Below the pieces are notes generated by a model. That model was not told where the DNA came from. It did no database searches and saw nothing but the letters and a program-made list of their open reading frames with translations. A program made the translations under genes and the position numbers. A DNA stretch of 64,000 nucleotides from an uncultured Clostridia bacterium (lineage in GTDB: Bacteria; Bacillota; Clostridia; Christensenellales; Borkfalkiaceae): contig CANQMN010000007.1 of NCBI GenBank assembly GCA_947624965.1, forward strand, positions 30,193-94,192, read 5' to 3'. Numbering within the stretch: position 1 is the first letter of the stretch; every line of letters begins with the position of its first letter. Positions 9,617 to 18,435 of the stretch are shown here, in pieces.

Positions 9617-10683
9617 GAGAGCTTCGGCTTGATCGCGGGAAATTCGGGCAAAAATACCGTACAGCAATCCTCGTAGGGAAGGACGGAGGTCTCGTATGTT
9701 CCGATCTTTTTGGCGCGCTCGATAATTTCGTCCTTATCAAAGCCGACGAGCGGACGCAACACGGGAAGCGTTACAACGGCGTTCGAGGACGTCATTCCCT
9801 CGATGGTCTGGCTCGCGACCTGACCGAGGCTCTCCCCCGTGATGAGGCATTGCGCGCCCTTTTTCCGCGCGATCGCCTCGGCGATGCGGAACATGAACCG
9901 CCGCAAGAGCGTTACGTTGAGCTCCTCTGCGCACTTGGCGTGGATCTCCTCCTGAATGCGGGTAACGCTCACTACGGAAACGGTCTTTGTTCCCGTGTAG
10001 TCGGAGAGGATCCCCGCGAGCGTCATCACCTTCTCGCGCGCGCCCTCGTTGGTATACGGATAGCTGTGGAAGTGCAACAGCTCGACGTTCATGCCGCGCT
10101 TCGCCATCATGTGCCCCGCGACGGGGGAATCGATCCCGCCCGAGATGAGAAGGAGCCCCTTCCCCGATGTTCCGACGGGCATGCCGCCGGGTCCCCGCTC
10201 GAAACTGCCGAATACGAGCGTGCGGTTGGATTCCCGCACGTCGATATAGACGGTGGCGGACGGCGCGTGCACGTCCACCGAGAGCGCGGGGTTTTCGGAG
10301 AGCAGCCTTCCGCCGATCTCCGCGCTGATCTGCATGGAGTTGAGCGGATACTGCTTGTAGCCGCGGTGCGTCTCGACCTTAAACGTTCCGCTTGCGGGCG
10401 CAACGCGCTTTGCCGCCGCAAAAACTGCGTCCATCGCGCTCTCCGTGAGATAGCCGAGCGAATAGGAATATACGCCGAACACGCGGGAGACGCGCGTCAA
10501 AATTTCTTCCGTGCGCGCCTCGTCGAATTTCTCCACGAGATACCGCCCGCTCGTGCGGTGCAATTCGTGGCGGATCCCTTTCAGGCTTTTTTCGAGATTC
10601 ATGGAGAACGCGCGCTCGAAATAACCGCGGTTTTTCCCCTTCAAATGGATCTCCGCATAGCGGATGATCACGACCTTTTCCAT
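9532..10683 (-). CDS. thiI: tRNA 4-thiouridine synthase ThiI
   Basis: 383-residue protein using persulfide sulfur to make s4U8 in tRNA; in many bacteria it also serves thiamine thiazole synthesis. Ferredoxin-like and THUMP domains at the N-terminus are followed by a PP-loop adenylating domain with LLISGGIDSPVAG. There is no C-terminal rhodanese domain, as in other Firmicutes. The ATG at 10683 is preferred over one 24 bases upstream because GAGAGGG lies at ribosome-site distance and the desulfurase gene ends one base before it. The adjacent cysteine desulfurase is the likely sulfur donor. Confidence 0.95.
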   Translation of the reverse strand: MEKVVIIRYAEIHLKGKNRGYFERAFSMNLEKSLKGIRHELHRTSGRYLVEKFDEARTEEILTRVSRVFGVYSYSLGYLTESAMDAVFAAAKRVAPASGTFKVETHRGYKQYPLNSMQISAEIGGRLLSENPALSVDVHAPSATVYIDVRESNRTLVFGSFERGPGGMPVGTSGKGLLLISGGIDSPVAGHMMAKRGMNVELLHFHSYPYTNEGAREKVMTLAGILSDYTGTKTVSVVSVTRIQEEIHAKCAEELNVTLLRRFMFRIAEAIARKKGAQCLITGESLGQVASQTIEGMTSSNAVVTLPVLRPLVGFDKDEIIERAKKIGTYETSVLPYEDCCTVFLPEFPAIKPKLSYVEEEERKLDVQSLVEEAVAGKEEVSF

Positions 10684-10684
10684 A

Positions 10685-11803
10685 CTAAACCCTCTCGGAA
10701 AATTCACTTGCGGCTTCGTTGCAGGCGCGCGCCGCTTGGAGCGCTTCCTCCCGCGTCGAATCGCGGGAAAAACTCAAACGGAGCACGCCGTCCGCCACGT
10801 CTTTCGGATAGCCGCACGCGAGAATGACGCGGCTGAAACGGTGTTTGGAGGAACACGCGCTCCCCGTTCCCACGACGACGCCACGATCCCAGAGCATTCT
10901 CTGTAACACCTCGCCGCGCATTCCCACCGCCGAGACGGAGAGAATGTAGGGCGAGCCGCCTTCGGGAGAGATCCTGCGGAACAGCGTCTTGTCGAGCGCG
11001 GAAAACAGGGCTTCGCGGCAGGCGGCGATGCGGGCGGCGTCCTCCGAAGGGCGGGAGAACCATTCCTCCGCCGCGGCGGAAAACGCAACGATGCCGAACG
11101 GATTCTCCGTGCCGCTTCGCAGTCCCCCCTCCTGTCCGCCGCCGAAGAGAAGGGGCGGCAACGTTAGTCCCTTTCGCTTGACGAGCGCGCCCGTCCCCTT
11201 CGCGCCGCCGATCTTATGCGCGCTCACCGTGTACAGGTCGATATCCGACGTAAGACGGACGGGGATCTTGCCGAATGCCTGCACGCCGTCCGCATGGAAA
11301 ATCACGCGCGGATTTTTCGCCTTCACCGCCCGCGCGATCGCGGCGACGTCGTTGATCGCGCCCGTCTCGTTGTTGACGTGGATCACGGAGACAAAACTCG
11401 TCTTTTCGTCCACGCGCTCGGCGATTGCCTGCGCGTCTACGCCGCCGTCCCTCCGAACGGGAACGAACCGCGGCTCCACGCCCCTGTTTTTCAGCTCCGT
11501 GAACGAGGCGTATACCGCGGCGTGTTCCCCCTCGGTGGTAACCGCATTCCCCCGCCTTGCGCCGCAAAAGACCGCCTGATTGTCCCCCTCCGTGCCGCCC
11601 GAGGTGAAGATGAGTTCAAATTTGGAGGGATCGGCAATTTGCGCGAGAAGGGATCCCCGTGCCTTTTTTATCATTGCGCTCACGGCAAACCCTCCGCCGT
11701 ACTTTGCGGAGGGATTGTAATAATTTTCCGTAAAAAGTTCCCGCGCGCGCTCCATTGCCGCTTCGCAGATGCGCGTCGTCGCGGCGTTATCCAAATAGAT
11801 CAT
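10685..11803 (-). CDS. Cysteine desulfurase (NifS/IscS family)
   Basis: 372-residue PLP enzyme converting cysteine to alanine plus enzyme-bound persulfide. The start YLDNAATT is typical; the PLP lysine is in SAHKIGG and the persulfide cysteine in GTGSACSSK. The start at 11803 overlaps the preceding gene by ATGA. It lies one base upstream of thiI, so it probably is the dedicated desulfurase of the NifZ-ThiI type that feeds 4-thiouridine synthesis in Firmicutes. Dedicated partnership is inferred from position only. Confidence 0.92.
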   Translation of the reverse strand: MIYLDNAATTRICEAAMERARELFTENYYNPSAKYGGGFAVSAMIKKARGSLLAQIADPSKFELIFTSGGTEGDNQAVFCGARRGNAVTTEGEHAAVYASFTELKNRGVEPRFVPVRRDGGVDAQAIAERVDEKTSFVSVIHVNNETGAINDVAAIARAVKAKNPRVIFHADGVQAFGKIPVRLTSDIDLYTVSAHKIGGAKGTGALVKRKGLTLPPLLFGGGQEGGLRSGTENPFGIVAFSAAAEEWFSRPSEDAARIAACREALFSALDKTLFRRISPEGGSPYILSVSAVGMRGEVLQRMLWDRGVVVGTGSACSSKHRFSRVILACGYPKDVADGVLRLSFSRDSTREEALQAARACNEAASEFSERV

Positions 11804-12393
11804 TCCCGTTCCAGCTTGTTTCTTCCCGCCGCCGCGACGAGATATTCCAGCATTATCCTTCTGCATTCGAGCACATAGAGCGTCTTTGCAATGGAGGAGG
11901 AGTAGAGAAGATAGATGAACTCCTTCTCCTCCGCGGGCGCCTTGTTCGACGTGAGGAACTTCGTCTTTCCCAAGCCGCGCTTCGTGCGCTCGAACGAATC
12001 CTTCTCGCACCAACCGATCTTCAAGATCTGGTCCGCTTTGAGCGTCATGAGATATTTCCGCCTTCTTCCGTTGTAGACCTTCGTAACGCGAAGTTCGTCC
12101 TCCACGAACGTATAATCGTAGCTCACATTGAACCGACGTTTCAAAAAGAAGGCGATCAAGCCTCCGCCCACGATGAGCGCGGGAGGCAAAAACCAGCGGA
12201 TGAGATAGATGGCGAGCGTTGCGCCCGTTGCACCCGATTCGATCAGGTTATTGATATAAGCGAAGGAAAAGGTCAGCCAAAGACCCGCGAGTATGAAGAG
12301 AATGATGCTCACGACATGGAACGCCATATAAAGTTTTGCTTCCAGCGCGCTCTTTACGGGGATCGCGCTCTCTTCGTACAGAGCCTCTTTCAT
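11800..12393 (-). CDS. Membrane protein of unknown function
   Basis: 197 residues with two predicted membrane helices (about 26-51 and 82-106) and a soluble C-terminal half containing a beta-rich, PH-like stretch (YDYTFVEDELRVTKVYNGRRRK). I do not recognise a named family. The start codon shares one base with the carB-dapF stop (TAATG) and its stop overlaps the cysteine desulfurase start (ATGA), so it is translated with the arginine operon. No function can be assigned from context. Confidence 0.75.
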   Translation of the reverse strand: MKEALYEESAIPVKSALEAKLYMAFHVVSIILFILAGLWLTFSFAYINNLIESGATGATLAIYLIRWFLPPALIVGGGLIAFFLKRRFNVSYDYTFVEDELRVTKVYNGRRRKYLMTLKADQILKIGWCEKDSFERTKRGLGKTKFLTSNKAPAEEKEFIYLLYSSSIAKTLYVLECRRIMLEYLVAAAGRNKLERE

Positions 12394-15300
12394 TAAAATT
12401 CCACCGTCCCTTCGTAGATCTTTTCCACGTTCCCGGTGAGCGTTACCCGCCCGTCCGAGCCGTAATTGACGATAAGATCGCCGCCGCGCACCTTAACGGT
12501 GATATCGGTATCCGCTTTGCAGTAGCCGTTGAGCACGCAGGCGACCGCGGCTGCCGCCGCGCCCGTTCCGCACGCCCACGTCTCGCCGTTGCCGCGCTCC
12601 CACACCCGCATCTTGATGGTGGAGGGATTGACGACGCGGATAAATTCCACATTCGTGCGTTGCGGGAAATATTTGCTCTGCTCGATCTTGGGACCGAGCG
12701 TCTTCACGGGAACGTCGTCCACCTTGTCGCAGAAGATCACGCAGTGCGGGTTTCCGAGATTGACGAGGGTAACCTTATACTCCTTCCCCTCAATTGCCAT
12801 GGGCTGCCCCACGATCTGCTCCCCGTCCCAGCAGGAAGGGATCATCTTTCCGCGAAATTCCGCCTTGCCCAAATCGACGCTTGCGGACGTTACGATCCCG
12901 CCGAACGAATAGACGCTCACCTCTTTTACGCCGCTCCCCGTCTCTACCGTCATGGTCTCGCTCTTCACGATCCCCTTCTCATAGAGATATTTCGCGACGC
13001 AGCGGATGGCGTTGCCCGCGATCATGCTCTCGCTTCCGTCCTGGTTGAAGATGCGCATCTTGGCGTCCGCGACCGCAGACTTTTCGATGAGGACGATCCC
13101 GTCTCCGCCGATGCCGTAATGCCGATCCACAAAATTGATCGCAAGCGATTCGGGACAGGTTATTTCGCCACCCATGTCGTCGAAATAGATGTAATCGTTG
13201 CCGCAAGACTGCATCTTCGTGAAATGCAGTTCCGTCTTTTTCTTGCGCAAATTATTGATGTCCACGAGCTCGGTGTTGTATTCGGTGAACTTGCTCGCGA
13301 TGATGTCGCACAGCGCGTTTGCCGTGTCGAGCGAGGTGAGCACGGTGATGCCGAGAAGGATGGCGTGGTGATGCAATTCGATATAGTCGGCAATGCTGTC
13401 CACGTCCGTCTTCCCGGTATAGATGACGTAATCGATCTTCCCCTCGTCCATCAGTTTGGAGACCTGCTTGGTCGCTTTCAGCCGCTCGACGACGGTAACG
13501 TCGATGCCGAGCGAGGAGATCACCTTCGCGGTCCCCGCCGTCGCGTACAGGTTGCAACCGAGGTCGGAGAACTTCTTCGCGATGGAGACGATCTCGAACT
13601 TGTCCTGATCGTTGACCGTAAAGTAGACGCCGACGGGTCTCTCCTTGGTCGGATGGCACATTTTGAAGCCCGCCGAGACGAGCCCCTTGAAGAGCGCTTC
13701 CTCGATGGTCTTGCCGATGCCCAAAACTTCGCCCGTGGACTTCATTTCGGGACCGAGCTGGGAGTTTACGTCGTTGAGTTTCTCGAAGGAGAAAACGGGC
13801 ACCTTCACGGCGACATAGGGCGAATTGGGATACAGCCCCGTTCCGTAGCCGAGCTTTTTGAGCTTCGCCCCCACCATGATCTTGGTGGCGAGTTCCACCA
13901 TCGGCACGCCCGTCACCTTGGAGATATACGGAATGGTGCGCGACGCGCGCGGATTGACCTCGATGACGTACAGCTTGTTCTGGTAGATGAGATACTGGAT
14001 GTTGATGAGCCCCTTCGTTTTGAGGGCGAGCGCAAGCTGGGTAGACACCTCCACGATGCGTTTGAGCATCGCGTCGGAGAGGTGATAAGGCGGGTAGACC
14101 GCAATGGAGTCGCCCGAGTGGACCCCCGCGCGCTCGATGTGCTGCATGATGCCGGGGATGAGAACGTCCGTGCCGTCCGATATCGCGTCCACTTCGAGCT
14201 CGCTCCCCATGAGATATTTGTCGCACAGCACGGGGTTTTCGATGTGCTGGGCGAGAATGACGTCCATATAGCGGGAAATGTCGTTCTCCGTAAAGGCGAT
14301 CGTCATATTCTGCCCGCCGATGACGTAGGAAGGACGGAGAAGTACGGGATAGCCCAAGGTCTCCGCGGCGGAGATCGCCTCCTCTTTCGTCATGACGGTG
14401 AGCCCCTTCGGGCGGGCGATGCCGAACTGTTCCAAAAGTTCGTCGAAGCGCTCCCGATCCTCCGCCATGTCCACGCTGTCCGCGCTCGTCCCGAGGATCC
14501 GCACCCCTGTTTTGGCGAGATAGCCGCAGAGTTTTATCGCCGTCTGACCGCCGAACGTAATGACGACGCCGTACGGTTTTTCCACGTCGATGACGTTTTG
14601 CACGTCCTCGGGCGTGAGCGATTCAAAGTACAGCCTGTCCGCCGTGTCAAAGTCGGTGGAGACCGTCTCGGGGTTGTTGTTGATGATGACGACCTCGTAC
14701 CCGAGCTGTTTGAGCACCCACACGCAGTGGACGGAGGAATAGTCGAATTCGATCCCCTGCCCGATGCGGATGGGACCGCTCCCGATGACGATGACCCGCT
14801 TCTTGCCGCTCCTGCCGACGAAGGGTTTCGCTTCGTCGTGTTCGAGTTCGTCGTAGGTGGAATAGAAATAGGGCGTCTGCGCGGCGAACTCCGCGGCGCA
14901 GGTATCCACCATCTTGAAACACGCTCTGCGGTGCGCGGGCAGCTTTTCCCCCGAAAAGCGCGCAAGCGCTTTGTCGGTATAGCCGAGTTTCTTGCCCTTC
15001 AAATATTCCGCCCGCGTGATCTTTCTGCCCGAGATTTCCTCCTCGAAACGCACGAGATTTGCGAGCTTTTCGAGGAACCATTCGTCTATCTTGGTCGTGG
15101 CGTATATTTCGTCGACCGTAACGCCCCGCTTCAACGCGGCGTACACCGCGAAAATGCGCTCGTCCGTGAGCTTGGCGATCTCCGCGCGGAGCTCGTCCGC
15201 CGTCATTTTTTCAAACTTGGGGTGGTTGAGGGTGTCGAGCGAAATTTCCGCGCCGCGCACCGCCTTCATGATCGCCTGCTCGAAGGAGGCGCCGATCGCC

Positions 15301-16448
15301 ATCACTTCCCCCGTTGCCTTCATGCGGGAGCCGATCTCCCTGCCCGCATACAGGAATTTATCGAAGGGCCACTTCGGGAACTTGACGACGACATAGTCGA
15401 TAGACGGCTCGAAACAGGCGTACGTCTTGCCCGTAACGTCGTTTTTGATCTCGTCGAGCGTATAGCCGAGCGCGATCTTGGTCGCGACCTTCGCGATGGG
15501 ATAACCCGTCGCCTTGGAGGCGAGCGCGGAGGAGCGCGAAACGCGCGGGTTGACTTCGATGACCGCGTACTCGAAACTATCGGGGTACAGTGCGAACTGG
15601 CAGTTGCATCCGCCCTCGATGCCGAGCTCGGTGATGATGTCGAGGGATGCCGTGCGGAGCATCTGATACTCCTTGTCCGAGAGCGTTACGGCGGGCGCGA
15701 TGACGATGGAGTCCCCCGTGTGCACGCCGACGGGATCGACGTTTTCCATCGAACAGACCGTGATGACGTTGCCCGCGCCGTCGCGGAGCACCTCGAACTC
15801 GATCTCCTTCCAGCCGCCGATATATTTTTCGATGAGTACCTGCGTGATGGGCGAGAGCATGAGCCCGTTGTGCGAGATGAGGCGGAGTTCCTCCTCGTCC
15901 TTTGCGACGCCGCCGCCCGCGCCGCCGAGCGTGAAGGCGGGACGGACGATGACGGGATAGCCGAGCTTGTCCGCGATCGCCACGCACTCTTCCACCGTAT
16001 AGGCGATGTCGGACGGGACGACGGGCTGTCCGATCTTTTCCATCGTCTCCTTGAAGAGCTCCCTGTCCTCCGCCCTGTCGATGGCGTCCAGCTTGGTGCC
16101 GATGAGCTTTACGCCCCATTCGTCCAAAAAGCCGCTCTTTGCGAGCTTGCACCCCATCGTGAGCCCCGTTTGCCCGCCGAGCGAGGCGAGAAGAGAATCC
16201 GGGCGCTCCTTGATGATGATGCGCTTCAAGCTGTCCTCGGTGAGCGGTTCGAGGTAGATCTCGTCCGCGAGCATCCTGTCCGTCATGATGGTCGCGGGGT
16301 TGGAGTTGCAGAGAACGACGTTAATCCCCGCGTCCTTCAAGACGCGGCAAGCCTGCGCGCCCGCATAGTCGAATTCCGCCGCCTGCCCGATGACGATGGG
16401 TCCCGAGCCGATGACGAGCACTTTTTTGATATCGCTTCTTTTAGGCAT
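12393..16448 (-). CDS. carB: Carbamoyl-phosphate synthase large subunit fused to a DapF-like domain
   Basis: One uninterrupted 1351-residue frame. Residues 1 to about 1075 are a complete CarB: two ATP-grasp halves (RPAFTLGGAGGG, EVNPRVSRSSA; RPSYVIGGQN, EVNPRASRT) and the C-terminal MGS-like allosteric domain. A Lys-rich linker (NNLRKKKTE) leads to a full-length diaminopimelate epimerase fold from about residue 1073 (FTKMQSCGND), with DRHYGIGGDG, NQDGSE, GNPHC, WERGNGE and ACGTG. Ala1144 (codon 13019-13017) stands where DapF has catalytic Cys73; the second catalytic cysteine is kept (Cys1293). No stop, frameshift or convincing internal ribosome site is seen at the junction. The start overlaps carA by 8 bases. 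The CarB part supplies carbamoyl phosphate for ArgF and pyrimidines; the role of the second part is unknown. Confidence 0.95.
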   Translation of the reverse strand: MPKRSDIKKVLVIGSGPIVIGQAAEFDYAGAQACRVLKDAGINVVLCNSNPATIMTDRMLADEIYLEPLTEDSLKRIIIKERPDSLLASLGGQTGLTMGCKLAKSGFLDEWGVKLIGTKLDAIDRAEDRELFKETMEKIGQPVVPSDIAYTVEECVAIADKLGYPVIVRPAFTLGGAGGGVAKDEEELRLISHNGLMLSPITQVLIEKYIGGWKEIEFEVLRDGAGNVITVCSMENVDPVGVHTGDSIVIAPAVTLSDKEYQMLRTASLDIITELGIEGGCNCQFALYPDSFEYAVIEVNPRVSRSSALASKATGYPIAKVATKIALGYTLDEIKNDVTGKTYACFEPSIDYVVVKFPKWPFDKFLYAGREIGSRMKATGEVMAIGASFEQAIMKAVRGAEISLDTLNHPKFEKMTADELRAEIAKLTDERIFAVYAALKRGVTVDEIYATTKIDEWFLEKLANLVRFEEEISGRKITRAEYLKGKKLGYTDKALARFSGEKLPAHRRACFKMVDTCAAEFAAQTPYFYSTYDELEHDEAKPFVGRSGKKRVIVIGSGPIRIGQGIEFDYSSVHCVWVLKQLGYEVVIINNNPETVSTDFDTADRLYFESLTPEDVQNVIDVEKPYGVVITFGGQTAIKLCGYLAKTGVRILGTSADSVDMAEDRERFDELLEQFGIARPKGLTVMTKEEAISAAETLGYPVLLRPSYVIGGQNMTIAFTENDISRYMDVILAQHIENPVLCDKYLMGSELEVDAISDGTDVLIPGIMQHIERAGVHSGDSIAVYPPYHLSDAMLKRIVEVSTQLALALKTKGLINIQYLIYQNKLYVIEVNPRASRTIPYISKVTGVPMVELATKIMVGAKLKKLGYGTGLYPNSPYVAVKVPVFSFEKLNDVNSQLGPEMKSTGEVLGIGKTIEEALFKGLVSAGFKMCHPTKERPVGVYFTVNDQDKFEIVSIAKKFSDLGCNLYATAGTAKVISSLGIDVTVVERLKATKQVSKLMDEGKIDYVIYTGKTDVDSIADYIELHHHAILLGITVLTSLDTANALCDIIASKFTEYNTELVDINNLRKKKTELHFTKMQSCGNDYIYFDDMGGEITCPESLAINFVDRHYGIGGDGIVLIEKSAVADAKMRIFNQDGSESMIAGNAIRCVAKYLYEKGIVKSETMTVETGSGVKEVSVYSFGGIVTSASVDLGKAEFRGKMIPSCWDGEQIVGQPMAIEGKEYKVTLVNLGNPHCVIFCDKVDDVPVKTLGPKIEQSKYFPQRTNVEFIRVVNPSTIKMRVWERGNGETWACGTGAAAAAVACVLNGYCKADTDITVKVRGGDLIVNYGSDGRVTLTGNVEKIYEGTVEF

Positions 16449-17511
16449 TGCGCTTCTCCTTTTTCATGCGTGCAATAAACGTTTCAAAGAGGAAACTCGC
16501 GTCGTGCGGTCCCCCGCACGCCTCGGGGTGGAACTGCACCGTGGAGGCGTTGAGTTCGGGATATTCCAAGCCCTCGCACGTCCCGTCGTTGACGTTGACA
16601 TAGGAGAGCGTGCCGCACTTCACGGAATCTGCCACGACTTCGTAGCCGTGGTTCTGGGAAGTAATGAACACCCTTCCGCTTGCAAGCTCCTTCACAGGTT
16701 GGTTCGCGCCGCGGTGTCCGTATTTCATCTTGCGCGTCTCGCCGCCCATGGCGAGCGCAAAGAGCTGGTGTCCGAGGCAGATGCCGAGAATGGGTCTCTT
16801 GCCCGCGAGCTCCGCGATCGTACGGATGACTTCGGTATTTTCCGCGGGGTCGCCGGGACCGTTCGCCAGCATGATGCCGTCCGGGTCCAGCGCGAGCGTC
16901 TGCGCCGCCGAGAAGGACGCGGGCACCACCGTAACGCGGCAACCGCGCGCGACGAGCTCCCGTTCGATGTTGCGCTTCGCGCCGAAATCGTAGAGGACGA
17001 CGTGGAGCGGATTGCCCTCCCCGTACCGCTCCGCCTTTCCGGACGTTACCGCGCGGACGGCGTCCTTGACGCGGTAGGCTTGGAGCGCCGCAAAGTCGTT
17101 GAACGGCTGAAAGGTGACCGCGGCGTTCATGACGCCCGCTTCCCGCACCGTGCGGGTGAGCTCGCGGGTGTCCACGCCGTACACGGCGGGGATCCCCTGC
17201 GCTTTGAGAAAACTTTCGAGCACGCCTTCGCTGCGGAAATTGGACGGTTTGTCGCACTTTTCGCGCACGATATAGGCGGAGACATAGCTCTTCGCGCTCT
17301 CGAAGTCGGACGGGATGACCCCGTAATTTCCGATGAGCGGGAACGTTTGGGTCACGATCTGCCCGTAATAGCTGGGATCCGTGAGCGTTTCGAGATATCC
17401 CGTCATGCCCGTCGTGAACACCAGCTCGCCGATGGTCTCCTTTTCCGCCCCGAAGGAATACCCCTCGAAAACTTTGCCGTTTTGCAGGGTTACGTATACT
17501 TTTCTCTCCAT
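16441..17511 (-). CDS. carA: Carbamoyl-phosphate synthase small subunit
   Basis: 356-residue glutaminase subunit that passes ammonia to CarB. The N-terminal CarA-specific domain (FTTGMTGYLETLTDPSY) is followed by a class I glutamine amidotransferase with the nucleophile in GICLGHQ and the His-Glu pair in FHPEA. Its gene lies between argF (21 bases upstream) and carB (8-base overlap), the usual arrangement when carbamoyl phosphate is made for arginine synthesis. Confidence 0.96.
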   Translation of the reverse strand: MERKVYVTLQNGKVFEGYSFGAEKETIGELVFTTGMTGYLETLTDPSYYGQIVTQTFPLIGNYGVIPSDFESAKSYVSAYIVREKCDKPSNFRSEGVLESFLKAQGIPAVYGVDTRELTRTVREAGVMNAAVTFQPFNDFAALQAYRVKDAVRAVTSGKAERYGEGNPLHVVLYDFGAKRNIERELVARGCRVTVVPASFSAAQTLALDPDGIMLANGPGDPAENTEVIRTIAELAGKRPILGICLGHQLFALAMGGETRKMKYGHRGANQPVKELASGRVFITSQNHGYEVVADSVKCGTLSYVNVNDGTCEGLEYPELNASTVQFHPEACGGPHDASFLFETFIARMKKEKRNA

Positions 17512-17532
17512 GTTGCCCTCTTCGGTAAACTT

Positions 17533-18435
17533 TTATTTGAGCAGCTTGCAGAGCACCGCTTTTTGCGCGTGGAGACGGTTTTCCGCCTCCTCGAAGATCT
17601 CTTCCGCGTGCTCTTCAAATACGTCCGCGGTGATCTCCTCGCCGCGGTGCGCGGGAAGGCAGTGCAGGACGATCGCATCCTTCTTCGCCGCGCGCATCAC
17701 TTCCGCGTTGACCTGATAGCCGCGGAACGCGTTGATGCGGAGCGTCCGCTCCTCTTCCTGCCCCATGGAAGCCCATACGTCGGTATAGATGACGTCGGCG
17801 TCCTTCGCCGCTTCCATCACGTCGCGCGTTACGAGGACGTCCCCCTCCGCGGACGCCCACTCGGTGAGCGCGCGGTCCGGTTCATACCCCTTGGGGCAGG
17901 CGATGGAAAAGCGCATCCCCGTTTTCACGGAGCCAACCATGAGCGAATTTGCCATGTTGTTGCCGTCCCCGATGAAGCACAGCTTTAAGTCGCGGAACGT
18001 CCCCTTGCGCTCGCGCACCGTCATGAGGTCGGCGAGCACTTGGCAGGGATGGCAATAATCGGTGAGCCCGTTGATGACGGGAATGGAGCCGTACTTCGCA
18101 AAATCTTCCACTTCCTTCTGCTCGAACGTGCGGATCATCACGCCGTCGAGATAGCGGGAGAGCACGCGCGCGGTGTCCTGCACGGGTTCCCCTCTCCCGA
18201 TTTGCAGATCGCGGTTGGAGAGGAAGAGCGCATAGCCGCCCAGCTCGTACATTCCCGTCTCGAAGGAGACGCGCGTCCGCGTCGAAGATTTCTGGAAGAT
18301 CATGCCGAGCTTTTTGCCCTTCAAATATTCCCCGCGAATGCCGTTGCGCCGTTCGTATTTGAGTTGGTCGGCGAGATTGAGCACGGAAAGGAGCTCCTCC
18401 CGCGACAAATCGCCGAGTTTTAACAAGTGTTTCAT
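17533..18435 (-). CDS. argF: Ornithine carbamoyltransferase
   Basis: 300 residues; joins ornithine and carbamoyl phosphate to give citrulline. Carbamoyl-phosphate site STRTRVSFE, then DYCHPCQ, and the ornithine-site motif HCLPAHRGEEIT. The start ATG at 18435 overlaps the argD stop (ATGA); the frame remains open upstream but that part is antisense to or out of frame with argD. It is placed between argD and carA, so substrate supply and use are coupled in one transcript. Confidence 0.96.
   Translation of the reverse strand: MKHLLKLGDLSREELLSVLNLADQLKYERRNGIRGEYLKGKKLGMIFQKSSTRTRVSFETGMYELGGYALFLSNRDLQIGRGEPVQDTARVLSRYLDGVMIRTFEQKEVEDFAKYGSIPVINGLTDYCHPCQVLADLMTVRERKGTFRDLKLCFIGDGNNMANSLMVGSVKTGMRFSIACPKGYEPDRALTEWASAEGDVLVTRDVMEAAKDADVIYTDVWASMGQEEERTLRINAFRGYQVNAEVMRAAKKDAIVLHCLPAHRGEEITADVFEEHAEEIFEEAENRLHAQKAVLCKLLK

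Noticed and set aside
13180..13260. Separate dapF gene starting inside the carB frame
   Set aside because: An internal ATG (13214) and a CTG eighteen bases before it exist, but no ribosome site is seen and the frame is open through the junction; fusion is the simpler reading, though internal initiation is not excluded.
12336..16478. A 1380-codon plus-strand frame opposite carB-dapF
   Set aside because: It is the complement of clear CarB and DapF homology, rich in Arg/His/Asp as expected of antisense GC-rich codons, with no ribosome site or family motif.
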